In this document: positions 42,422 through 50,978 of the stretch, piece by piece
Numbering within the stretch: the first letter of the stretch is position 1
Layout: each line of letters starts with the position of its first letter
Assembly: GCA_030576275.1 (NCBI GenBank)
Contig: JALIBN010000030.1
Coordinates: 1 to 52,524, forward strand
Direction: 5' to 3'
From: Pseudomonadota bacterium
GTDB lineage: Bacteria > Pseudomonadota > Gammaproteobacteria > Nitrosococcales > Methylophagaceae
Length of the DNA stretch: 52,524 bases
The notes under the pieces: model-generated
Told to the model about the DNA's origin: nothing
Databases searched by the model: none
The model's input: the letters and a program-made list of their open reading frames with translations, nothing else
Made by a program: the position numbers and the translations under genes

Positions 42422-42704
42422 TTAGAGGCCAATACCCAAATCAAATAAAAGTTATTCACTGGAACCACCATTCATAAACCCTTTGTTAACAAAACCTTTG
42501 TAACTGCTTGATTTATAATAACTGATTCATAAGTTGTTGATATTTAATGGTATTGTTGGAGCGGTTAAGTTTTGACCATTTAGAGCTAAACGCTGATGCA
42601 TGAGGGACTTACGGGTTTACCTGCAAGTTAACCACAGACTTATCCACAGATATTGTGGGTAACTTTACAGTTTTATGACAGAGCATTTTTCCATGCCACA
42701 GCTA
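42422..42704. other. Intergenic region between clpA and cobO with DnaA-box trio
   Basis: No gene in about 280 bases. Three 9-mers close to the DnaA box consensus TTATNCACA lie within 35 bases: TTAACCACA (42628), TTATCCACA (42640, perfect) and TTACCCACA on the minus strand (42654-42662). Confidence 0.55.
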
Positions 42705-43313
42705 TTATAATTCTATGCCTTTTTGAGCGCGAATCCCTGCTCGGAAAGCATGTTTCACATCATCGATACGGCTAACAGTATCGGCGGCTTCAATGACGGC
42801 TTCAGGGGCACCTCGTCCGGTAATGATCACATGTTGCATGGTCGGTCGTGCTGCGATATCTGCCAATACAGTATCGGTATTGAGATATTTCATTTTTAAT
42901 ACAATGTTAAGTTCATCTAACAAAATGACATCGATAGCAGGATCACTTAATAAGCGTTTACACACTTCCCAACCGGCTTCGGCCGAAGCAATATCTTGTT
43001 CTAGGTTTTGGGTGTCCCAAGTAAAACCATCGCCCATTACATGATATTCAACTTCATTAGGAAAACGACGGAAGAAACTTTCTTCGCCGGTACTAAAAGC
43101 ACCTTTGATAAATTGCACAATACCTGCTTTCATATCGTGTCCTAAAGCACGGGCAATCATCCCGAAACCTGATGAACTTTTACCTTTACCATTACCCGTT
43201 ATTACTAATAACAAGCCTTTATCTTTATCAGCTTGCTGTGTTTTAGCATCAACAACCTCTTTGTGACGTTTCATGCGTTTTTCGTGACGCTGGCTTTTTT
43301 CTGTATCAGTCAT
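42705..43313 (-). CDS. cobO: Cob(I)yrinic acid a,c-diamide adenosyltransferase
   Basis: Attaches the 5'-deoxyadenosyl group to cobalt in corrinoids (CobA/BtuR type). P-loop GNGKGKSSSGFG (40-51), the QFIKGAFSTGEE block and VILLDELNIVLKMKYL (Walker B) are complete in 202 aa. It is third in a btuB-cobQ-cobO run on the minus strand, 129 bases after cobQ. Confidence 0.95.
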   Translation of the reverse strand: MTDTEKSQRHEKRMKRHKEVVDAKTQQADKDKGLLLVITGNGKGKSSSGFGMIARALGHDMKAGIVQFIKGAFSTGEESFFRRFPNEVEYHVMGDGFTWDTQNLEQDIASAEAGWEVCKRLLSDPAIDVILLDELNIVLKMKYLNTDTVLADIAARPTMQHVIITGRGAPEAVIEAADTVSRIDDVKHAFRAGIRAQKGIEL

Positions 43314-43442
43314 GTTTATTCCTAAATAATAACGGCAGTGATTAATATGGTTGTTTCAGTATTTTCAACCATGGCAAGGGTATATCTATTGTAGTGCTAC
43401 TCAAAAGTAATTCGATAGCATAACGTAAAATTAAGCTTATGG

Positions 43443-44909
43443 TCATTGGGAAGATTCCGATAAATGCAATAAACGTCGTAAAGCCTGAGTATCCAAATTA
43501 TCTTCAATCATATCTGCTAAACGCTCTATGTCGGCTTCTCGCGTAGCATAATAATCAAGTGTGTTGACGCCATGCAACCCTGCCCAAGTCAAGAGAGCAT
43601 TACAGGCGGACCTGTGTTCAAATAGTCCATGTATATAAGTGCCGAGGATCTGATTATCATCACTAATAGCGCCATCGCTCCCTGAGTCTAATAGGCAAAC
43701 AGGTTTGGATAAGTCGGCACCTTCTGTGATGCCAGCATGAATTTCATAACCCGTAATGGTTGCATTTTCTAAATTCAGAGTCCCTCTGACATTTCGTAAC
43801 TGTTTGGCTGGTTTTAAAGTGGTCGTTATATCCAATAAACCTAAGCCATTATCTTCTCCGGCAAAACTTTCAATACCTTGCGGATCATTAATCTGCTTGC
43901 CTAACATTTGAAAGCCACCGCAAATCCCGATGACTTTGCCGCCATAGCGAAGGTGTTTTTTAATTGCTTGTTCCCAGCCGGTTTCTCGTAACCAAGCTAA
44001 ATCAGTCCTCACACTTTTTGAGCCAGGCAAAATGATCAAATCTGCAGCAGGAATATTTTGTCTGGGAGCAATAAACTGTAAATCTACTTGTGGATGCAGC
44101 CGTAGCGGATCCAAGTCGGTGTGATTACTGATTCGTGGATAAACAGGCACAATGACTTTAAAGGTAGCATCGTTAGCTAATTGTTGGGTGTTGATGGCAT
44201 CCTCAGCTTCGAGATGTAAGTTATGCAAATAAGGTAAAACGCCTAATACAGGTTTTCCTGTGTACTGTTCCAGCCAATCAAGTCCTGATTGTAATAACGC
44301 AATATCACCGCGAAAACGATTGATTATAAAACCCTTCACTCGGTCTTGTTCAGATTGACTAAGTAGACTCAAAGTGCCCACTAAATGGGCAAATACGCCA
44401 CCACGATCAATATCTGCGACGATAATTACTGGGCAATCTACAGCTTCAGCAAAACCCATATTGGCTATGTCACGATCACGAAGATTGATTTCAGCTGGTG
44501 AGCCAGCACCTTCAACGATAATGGTTTGATATTGAGCTATTAAACGTTGGTGTGAGCTTAATACTGCTGCCATCGCGATGGTTTTATAGTGATGATAATC
44601 CTGTGCTTCCATATTACTAATGGCATGACCATGAATGATAACTTGAGCGCCAGTATCACTATTAGGCTTTAATAAAACTGGATTCATATCAGTATGCGGT
44701 GGCAATTTACATGCTTGGGCTTGCACGGCTTGAGCGCGGCCAATTTCACCACCATCAATGGTTACAGCACTATTTAACGCCATATTTTGCGGTTTGAATG
44801 GCACAACGGATACACCTTGGCGTTCTAACCAACGACATAAGGCAGTGACGACGGTACTTTTACCAGCATCAGATGTGGTGCCTTGAATCATTAAAGTGGT
44901 TGTTACCAT
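43443..44909 (-). CDS. cobQ: Cobyric acid synthase
   Basis: Amidates adenosylcobyrinic acid a,c-diamide at four carboxylates using glutamine. N-terminal dethiobiotin-synthetase-like ATP domain with [12 protein letters not shown] (8-19) and [17 protein letters not shown]-terminal class I amidotransferase with [10 protein letters not shown] (nucleophile Cys) and the IHGLFEH region. 488 aa is standard. Together with cobO and btuB it points to late-stage corrinoid work: salvage of imported cobinamide does not need it, so the cell may also make the ring elsewhere or salvage cobyrinate forms. Confidence 0.96.
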   Translation of the reverse strand: MVTTTLMIQGTTSDAGKSTVVTALCRWLERQGVSVVPFKPQNMALNSAVTIDGGEIGRAQAVQAQACKLPPHTDMNPVLLKPNSDTGAQVIIHGHAISNMEAQDYHHYKTIAMAAVLSSHQRLIAQYQTIIVEGAGSPAEINLRDRDIANMGFAEAVDCPVIIVADIDRGGVFAHLVGTLSLLSQSEQDRVKGFIINRFRGDIALLQSGLDWLEQYTGKPVLGVLPYLHNLHLEAEDAINTQQLANDATFKVIVPVYPRISNHTDLDPLRLHPQVDLQFIAPRQNIPAADLIILPGSKSVRTDLAWLRETGWEQAIKKHLRYGGKVIGICGGFQMLGKQINDPQGIESFAGEDNGLGLLDITTTLKPAKQLRNVRGTLNLENATITGYEIHAGITEGADLSKPVCLLDSGSDGAISDDNQILGTYIHGLFEHRSACNALLTWAGLHGVNTLDYYATREADIERLADMIEDNLDTQALRRLLHLSESSQ

Positions 44910-44938
44910 ATAATCAATCTACCTATAACTAATAGAAA

Positions 44939-44963
44939 AAAGGCGCCATAGCTAGGCGCCTTT
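44939..44963 (-). terminator. Intrinsic terminator between btuB and cobQ
   Basis: A perfect 9-bp stem AAAGGCGCC/GGCGCCTTT with a 7-base loop; read on the minus strand it is followed by three more T (44936-44938), making a TTTTTT run together with the stem's end. It stands between the btuB stop and the cobQ start and should limit read-through from the riboswitch-controlled btuB transcript. Confidence 0.8.
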
Positions 44964-44973
44964 ACAGAGATAA

Positions 44974-47007
44974 CTACTCAAATGCATATGAGAGTGAAAT
45001 GTTTGCATTTAGTTCTGGTAACGAATAGGCATTATATTTACCTGCGATAGAAGTACTATTTATCGCGTAGTTATAATATTTTTCATTGAATAGATTATTT
45101 ATTTGAAGAGCGAGTTCCAGATTGTTTATTTTCTTCTTCAATTTTAAATTAACCGTCTGATATGAAGGTATTTTTTGATCGAATGTATTTGACGAATCAT
45201 TTGACATATAGGCTTCATTGACATAATTCAGGTTCACAGCAACTAATATTTCATACGGTAATTTACTTTCAGCAGTAACGTTGAACGTATCTTTTGGAAT
45301 TAATGTTAGGTACTTGCCACTATTAGTACCATCAGTGAATTTAGCGTTGAGATATGTGTAATTTGCCCTTAGTTTGATGAAAGATAATTCTGTAGCAACT
45401 GATAATTCAATACCTTTATGTTTTGTATCATCTAAATTTACATTTTGAAATATAACTGGGTTGTACCTGATTTCATTACTGATCTCTTGCTCAAAGTAGC
45501 TAACTGTGGATTCAAACGTTGTGTTGTGAAATGATAAACCAAGCTCACGATCATTAGATGTTTGAGGATCTAACGCTGAAAAAACTTGTTGAAATGAATC
45601 ATTGTACTCAAACAAATCATCAACCGTGCCAAATCGTAAACTTCGGCCAAGACGACCGTAAATATCAAAATTGTCATTTAAGGCGTGTTTTAAGCCAATT
45701 TCATAACTGTTTTCGTAATCAGTTTGTTTGAAATCGGGTGCCTTTGAGCCATAACTAAAACCGGGTGCTGAAGCATTAAAATTATCACGAGCAGTTTGTT
45801 GAACTCGTTGAGTTCGCCAGCCTAAAGTCATTGATGTGAGTGAGTTTAAAGTAACTATCCCTTGTGCATACAAAGCAACGTTTTTTTGATCAACATCAAT
45901 CTTATGAATAGGCGTGTTTTGATTTTGTTGTAAATTTGCACGGTTTGATGTGTAGTCGTAAATATAAATATCTGATCCCACCGTCCAATTAGCCGGTAAA
46001 GAATAAATATCTCGTGTGAAATTAAAGCGTGGTGTGATAGACCATGTATCTAATTCAGTAGCAGTGAATGTGCTGTTATAGCTAGTGAAAAATTGTGAAT
46101 TTTGCTGTTTTTGACGAAGATTTGTATCGATAATGAATGAGTCGGTCGCATTAAAACTGTGACTATAGCCTAATGTTGCAAAAACAGTGTTTTCATCAGC
46201 CCAGTTTCTAGGAGTATTCGTACCTTTAGGATCAGTAATGAGTTGATTAATGTTATTAGCTAAATCAATTTGTCTTTCACCAGGTAGTTGTTGCTGTTGG
46301 GTATACCCACCTAATTTGAAATAGACTTCGCCCAATTCTGTAGGAACACGTAAATTGATTTGGCCGCTATCAAGATCAAAATTATTGTGATCACGATAGC
46401 CATCATCTTTTAGGCTGTTGATGTTAGCTGTGAGACCAAAATCATCAGTTGAATATGTCGCAGAACCATTAATTTCTTTATGATTAAAAGATCCCACAGT
46501 CGTTTTAATCATGGCATGTGGCGACGAATCACTTGGGTTTTTTGTGATGATGTTGATGATACCGCCAGTAGCGCCATCACCGTACAAAACTGAGCCACTG
46601 CCTCGCACAATTTCTATACGCTCAATATTTTCAATTGGTATAGCTGCAAAGTTAACAGATGAGAGATCAATATCATTCAATCTTCTGCCATCTAATAAAA
46701 TTAAGGTGTTTTGAGTCGCTGTTGAGCCACTGGATCTAATACCTACTGATGCAGTATTGCTGTGACTTGAAAAGCTGTTGGTATTAATACCGACTTGTTG
46801 GGCTAATAATTCTGGAAGCGTATTCGCTGGACTGTTAGCAATATCAACTGAATCTAAGATTGTAATATTTGCAGGCAATAATTCAACTGAATCTAACCTT
46901 GAGGATGTCACGACTAATTTATTTAATTCTGTTGTTGTCGATGAGAATGCTGGTAATGAGCCGAAGATTAATAATGCAATTGGAAGTGATTTAAACTGAG
47001 ATGACAT
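44974..47007 (-). CDS. btuB: TonB-dependent outer-membrane receptor, probably for cobalamin
   Basis: Outer-membrane active transporter, energised by TonB. Signal peptide 1-23; a TonB-box-like LNKLVVTSSRLDS; plug domain with LPELLAQQVGINTNS, IVRGSGSVLYGDGATGGIINIITK; and a 22-strand barrel with a typical TonB-receptor end, EKYYNYAINS... through LSYAFE. The last residue is Glu, not the usual aromatic, which instead is at position -2. The cobalamin riboswitch directly upstream and cobQ/cobO downstream make B12 the likely ligand; motif evidence alone would only say TonB receptor. Confidence 0.9.
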   Translation of the reverse strand: MSSQFKSLPIALLIFGSLPAFSSTTTELNKLVVTSSRLDSVELLPANITILDSVDIANSPANTLPELLAQQVGINTNSFSSHSNTASVGIRSSGSTATQNTLILLDGRRLNDIDLSSVNFAAIPIENIERIEIVRGSGSVLYGDGATGGIINIITKNPSDSSPHAMIKTTVGSFNHKEINGSATYSTDDFGLTANINSLKDDGYRDHNNFDLDSGQINLRVPTELGEVYFKLGGYTQQQQLPGERQIDLANNINQLITDPKGTNTPRNWADENTVFATLGYSHSFNATDSFIIDTNLRQKQQNSQFFTSYNSTFTATELDTWSITPRFNFTRDIYSLPANWTVGSDIYIYDYTSNRANLQQNQNTPIHKIDVDQKNVALYAQGIVTLNSLTSMTLGWRTQRVQQTARDNFNASAPGFSYGSKAPDFKQTDYENSYEIGLKHALNDNFDIYGRLGRSLRFGTVDDLFEYNDSFQQVFSALDPQTSNDRELGLSFHNTTFESTVSYFEQEISNEIRYNPVIFQNVNLDDTKHKGIELSVATELSFIKLRANYTYLNAKFTDGTNSGKYLTLIPKDTFNVTAESKLPYEILVAVNLNYVNEAYMSNDSSNTFDQKIPSYQTVNLKLKKKINNLELALQINNLFNEKYYNYAINSTSIAGKYNAYSLPELNANISLSYAFE

Positions 47008-47136
47008 GGTGAAACCTTAAATAATGCATGATTCCCGCCCGGGATCACGCTATTAAAAAAACCATGTGCAGAGAGGCATAAATTTTAAGAACAATACTAA
47101 ATGCCCTATAAAGCCCGCCGCAATATGGTTATGATC

Positions 47137-47325
47137 GTATCAGGCCGGTCTCCGGACTCTCGAGTGGTTTGATAATAGATTGCCTTCCCATGTTTTAAAC
47201 ACAGTGGCTAATGACCTATATACTCGATTACCGTTGCGGGGGCAGTGTTGGGATTGCGGCTTAAAGAGATTCGCGCACCAACTTCCCGATTATCTCACTG
47301 CAACTATGCAGTAAGCACCTTATAC
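47137..47325 (-). promoter_or_regulatory. Cobalamin riboswitch
   Basis: Read on the minus strand, the conserved order is AAGGTGC..., CGGGAAGTTGGTG, ACTGCCCCCGCAACGGTAAT, the B12 box AGCCACTG, GGGAAGGC, then GAGTCCGGAGACCGGCCTGATA. This is the standard adenosylcobalamin aptamer. The 130-base gap to the btuB start includes a GATCCCG/CGGGAATC hairpin (47031-47046) that may form part of the expression platform near the ribosome binding site. It should lower btuB expression when B12 is plentiful. Confidence 0.95.
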
Positions 47326-47345
47326 AAGGGCGAGACTATATGGGT

Positions 47346-47690
47346 GAGGTAACGCTTTGTCAAACCTAATAATGATCAAGAGATCTTAAAGAAAGCTTAA
47401 TGAAATTAAATATAGACATTCATCATATGTTGATAGAAATACGAAGCGTTCGGCTCAACTCTATGGAGTTAGGCGCTAGTCATCAGAGCAGATTCCTTCG
47501 GGTAGTGACGATCTTAGGGACAAATTGATCGTCGCTATTCGACGTTGAATTAAACTCTTATATAGTCCAATAATGTCACGTTTACGACGACACTCATGTG
47601 ATAGTCTTTGATGATTACAAATAAAACACTGGTCATGGCAGCTGAAGTTATTTTAGAATCACAGGCTTTCCGCTTTAAGAAAATGAGATT
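47346..47690. other. Intergenic region upstream of metZ, with hairpins
   Basis: No coding frame is supported. Several hairpins can form on the plus strand: CAACTC/GAGTT around 47456-47470, CC-TTCG-GG at 47495-47502, a 10-bp stem AGTGACGATC/GATCGTCGCT (47504-47513 and 47527-47536, one G-T pair), and CGTCG/CGACG at 47530-47544, which competes with it. The purF-cvpA genes that often precede metZ are absent. Confidence 0.5.
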
Positions 47691-48881
47691 ATGACGCAAT
47701 CGTTTGAAGGTAAAGGTTTTGCCACTCGTGCTGTTCGTGCCGGCCAAATTAGAACACAAGAAGGTGAACATGCTGAACCTATCTTCCCAACTTCTAGTTA
47801 TGTTTTTGAAAGTGCAGAACAAGCTGCAGCGCGTTTTTCTGGGGATGAGCCTGGCAATATTTACTCTCGATTTACTAACCCTACAGTGCGCACTTTTGAG
47901 CAACGGCTTGCAACGTTAGAGGGCGGAGAATCTGCCGTGGCCACCTCGTCAGGTATGTCCGCAATTTTATCGACATTTATGGCGCTATTATCTGCCGGTG
48001 ATCATATTGTGTCGTCGCGAAGCGTCTTTGGTACCACACGAGTTTTATTTGATAAATACCTCGCAAAATTTGGTGTTGAAACTGATTATGTGTCGCTGAC
48101 AGATTTAGATGATTGGCAACGGGCGATAAAGCCGCATACCAAAGCCTTGTTTTTAGAAACACCTTCCAATCCTCTCAATGAAATTGCTGATTTAGCTGCA
48201 TTATCTGCTTTAGCGAAAGCAAATGATTGTTTATTAATTGTCGATAATTGTTTCTGTACACCTGCTTTGCAACAACCGTTAGCTTTTGGTGCCGATATAA
48301 TAATACATTCAGCGACCAAATATATCGATGGACAAGGGCGCTGTGTTGGTGGTGCCGTAGTCGGAGATGCCCAGCTTGTCGGTCAAGAAATCTATGGGTT
48401 TTTGCGAACCGCTGGGCCAACGATGAGTCCATTTAATGCATGGACTTTTTTAAAAGGTCTTGAAACCTTAGACTTAAGAATGAAAGCGCATTCAGCATCG
48501 GCATTGACTCTGGCAATGTGGTTAGAACAGCAACCACAAGTGACAAAGGTGTTTTATGCAGGCTTACCTAGCCATCCACAACATGAACTTGCGAAAAAGC
48601 AGCAATCTGCCTTTAGTGGCATTATTGCCTTTGAAGTTAAAGGTGGTAAAGAGGGTGCATGGAAACTAGTAAACGCAACCGAGTGGTTGTCGATCACCGC
48701 TAATTTAGGCGACACTAAAACGACTATTACGCATCCAGCCACCACTACTCATGGACGCTTAACACAAGAAGCGCGTGATGAAGCTGGTATAAGCGATGGT
48801 TTATTGCGAATTTCTGTTGGCCTAGAAAATGTTGAAGATATTCAATCAGATCTTCAACATGGGTTTGATTTAATTCAATAG
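47691..48881 (+). CDS. metZ: O-succinylhomoserine sulfhydrylase
   Basis: PLP enzyme that makes homocysteine directly from O-succinylhomoserine and sulfide. The Cys/Met-metabolism PLP signature is DIIIHSATKYIDGQGR, with the PLP lysine at Lys210; SRFTNPTVRTFEQRLATLEGGE and SSGMSAILSTFMALL are typical. The FxGxxSHPQHELA region, GLPSHPQHELAKKQ, and length 396 aa favour MetZ over MetB or MetY. Weak ribosome binding site (GAGATT). Confidence 0.93.
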   Translation: MTQSFEGKGFATRAVRAGQIRTQEGEHAEPIFPTSSYVFESAEQAAARFSGDEPGNIYSRFTNPTVRTFEQRLATLEGGESAVATSSGMSAILSTFMALLSAGDHIVSSRSVFGTTRVLFDKYLAKFGVETDYVSLTDLDDWQRAIKPHTKALFLETPSNPLNEIADLAALSALAKANDCLLIVDNCFCTPALQQPLAFGADIIIHSATKYIDGQGRCVGGAVVGDAQLVGQEIYGFLRTAGPTMSPFNAWTFLKGLETLDLRMKAHSASALTLAMWLEQQPQVTKVFYAGLPSHPQHELAKKQQSAFSGIIAFEVKGGKEGAWKLVNATEWLSITANLGDTKTTITHPATTTHGRLTQEARDEAGISDGLLRISVGLENVEDIQSDLQHGFDLIQ

Positions 48882-49037
48882 TAGTCACAATATTTGTTTT
48901 CTTGGTTTGATATGAAATATTAAATCGGCATAAAACATGCATAAATTATCATAGCATTGTAACTATGCGTCAGGAAATCGTCGTTGTATTTCAGATGGTT
49001 AACTGATGCATCTAATAAAACAATAGGTTATGAATTT

Positions 49038-50978
49038 ATGATACATCCTTTGAAAATTGTTTGGCTGTTGATGGTATTGGCTTTGCTGATACCTCTGCAG
49101 CCGCTTTTCGCAACGCCTACAGCCCCCGTGAGTGATATTCGAGTATTAATCGATGTCTCGGGGAGTATGAAAAAAAATGATCCTAATAATTTACGTGCGC
49201 CTGCACTTCGATTGATAGTCGGATTGTTACCTAGTGATTCTATCGCGGGAACTTGGACATTTGGTAAGTATGTCAACATGTTAGTACCATTGCGTGAAGT
49301 AAATGATACTTGGAAATTAGAAGCCGAATTACAATCTAAAAATATTCATTCTTATGGTTTGTTTACTAATATTGAACAAGCGTTAAATAAAGCAACCGCT
49401 AACCAAAAAGGCATTGATCCTCGTTATCGTCGTAGTGTTATATTATTATCAGATGGCTTGGTAGATGTCTCGAAAGATGACAAGATCAATGAAAAATCTC
49501 GTCAACGAATCTTAGATAACATTGTGCCTCGCCTCAAAAAAAATAATGTTGCAGTTCATACCATTGCTTTATCTAATTCTGCTGATCATAACTTGTTACG
49601 CGCTATTTCATTAGCAACAGATGGTTGGTATGAACAAGTTGATAATGCCGATCAATTACAACGCGTTTTTCTTCATTTGTTTGAAAAAGCAGCAACGCGG
49701 GATACAGTTCCCCTAGTTGAGAATCAATTTAAGATTGATAACAGTGTCAGTGAAATGACCCTACTGATCTTTCGCCGTGAAGGTTCAAAGTCAACTGAAT
49801 TGTTATTACCTAATCAATCTCGTGTTAGCCTAAAAAATATGCCAAACAATGTTCGCTGGCACAGTGAAGGCAATTACGATTTGATAACGATTGATAAACC
49901 ACTTGTTGGTCAATGGCAGATCGATGCTGATATTGATCCTGATAATCGAGTCATGATAGTGACAGACTTGAAATTAAAAACAACAGATCTACCCAATAAT
50001 ATCTTAATTGGTGAAACGTTTGATTTTGATGTGAGTTTGACCGATAAAAATAAGCTAATCGTTCGTCAAGATTTTTTGAAATTGGTAGATGCCAAACTCA
50101 AAGAAGAGTCAGCAAACGCTGATCCTGTACATCGCAGTTTGAACGAAGAACAAAAGAAAGGCATCTATCGTACTCACGTTGGTGAAAATTTTCAGGCAGG
50201 TCAGAATGATCTGGTTATTACTATGACTAGTGCCACCTTTGAACGGCAACGTAGACAGAGCATTAATGTTGTCGAAACGCCTTTTGAAATGACTGTGGAA
50301 CAACTTACTGATAAGGTAACACGCACACATCGCCTGACATTGAAACCTGATGTCGACTTGATTAAGACTGACAAGCTCAGCATCGCTGCAATGCTGACCG
50401 CCCAAGATGGAAGTGAATGGTCGTATGATGTAATGAAGGTTGCTGATAACGAATGGCAATTGACGCTGGCTGATTTACAAATAGGTGAAAAATATACTGT
50501 GGCCTTACAGATTCGTGCTCAAACAGTGAAAGGGCGGCCATTATTTCTGCAACCTGCAGTAATAGAATTACTTGATGATCAAGTCGTTACAAAAACTGAA
50601 ATATCAACTGAATTACCTAAAAAAGACCACATTACACCAGAAGTTGAAAATGAAACTCCAGAACAAACTATAACACCTGAAACTATGCCTGAAGCAAGTG
50701 ATGAACAACAAGCCATTGTTGCTGATCAGGAGGTAGAAAAAACAATAACTGAGCGGGTAATCGATGAAATGTCTGGGAATGCAGATAGATTACTACCTGA
50801 AGTCACTAATGAAGTACCAAGTTTACTAAACGCCGCTGATAAAACAGAACAACAAGGCCTAAGCACCGCCAGTCAATTAGCAATAGGTAATGGTCTTCTC
50901 TTACTAATGATCGGTTTAGGCGTTTTCTTCTGGCGACGTAAGAGTGCAACCAGCACTAATCCTGGGGAGCAATTATAA
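49038..50978 (+). CDS. Exported von Willebrand factor A domain protein, membrane-anchored at the C-terminus
   Basis: Likely periplasmic with a C-terminal membrane anchor. The frame is open from a TTG at 48984, but the ATG at 49038 starts a signal peptide (MIHPLKIVWLLMVLALL..., cleavage near LFA|TPT) and is preferred (646 aa). The vWA domain follows at once with a full MIDAS motif, LIDVSGSM, then LLPSDSIAGTWTFGKYV and ILLSDGLVDVS. Two beta-rich regions and a Glu/Thr-rich linker precede the final helix GNGLLLLMIGLGVFFW and a basic tail. Similar vWA proteins exist in other gammaproteobacteria without assigned function. Its TAA is directly followed by the ATG of the next gene. Confidence 0.85.
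   Translation: MIHPLKIVWLLMVLALLIPLQPLFATPTAPVSDIRVLIDVSGSMKKNDPNNLRAPALRLIVGLLPSDSIAGTWTFGKYVNMLVPLREVNDTWKLEAELQSKNIHSYGLFTNIEQALNKATANQKGIDPRYRRSVILLSDGLVDVSKDDKINEKSRQRILDNIVPRLKKNNVAVHTIALSNSADHNLLRAISLATDGWYEQVDNADQLQRVFLHLFEKAATRDTVPLVENQFKIDNSVSEMTLLIFRREGSKSTELLLPNQSRVSLKNMPNNVRWHSEGNYDLITIDKPLVGQWQIDADIDPDNRVMIVTDLKLKTTDLPNNILIGETFDFDVSLTDKNKLIVRQDFLKLVDAKLKEESANADPVHRSLNEEQKKGIYRTHVGENFQAGQNDLVITMTSATFERQRRQSINVVETPFEMTVEQLTDKVTRTHRLTLKPDVDLIKTDKLSIAAMLTAQDGSEWSYDVMKVADNEWQLTLADLQIGEKYTVALQIRAQTVKGRPLFLQPAVIELLDDQVVTKTEISTELPKKDHITPEVENETPEQTITPETMPEASDEQQAIVADQEVEKTITERVIDEMSGNADRLLPEVTNEVPSLLNAADKTEQQGLSTASQLAIGNGLLLLMIGLGVFFWRRKSATSTNPGEQL

Noticed and set aside
42628-42662. The DnaA boxes as the chromosomal origin oriC
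   Set aside because: Only three boxes and none of the usual origin genes are present, and the AT-rich unwinding repeats are not evident.
47346-47690. SAM-I riboswitch before metZ
   Set aside because: The hairpins do not show the conserved SAM-I core sequences, so I only report an unclassified structured region.
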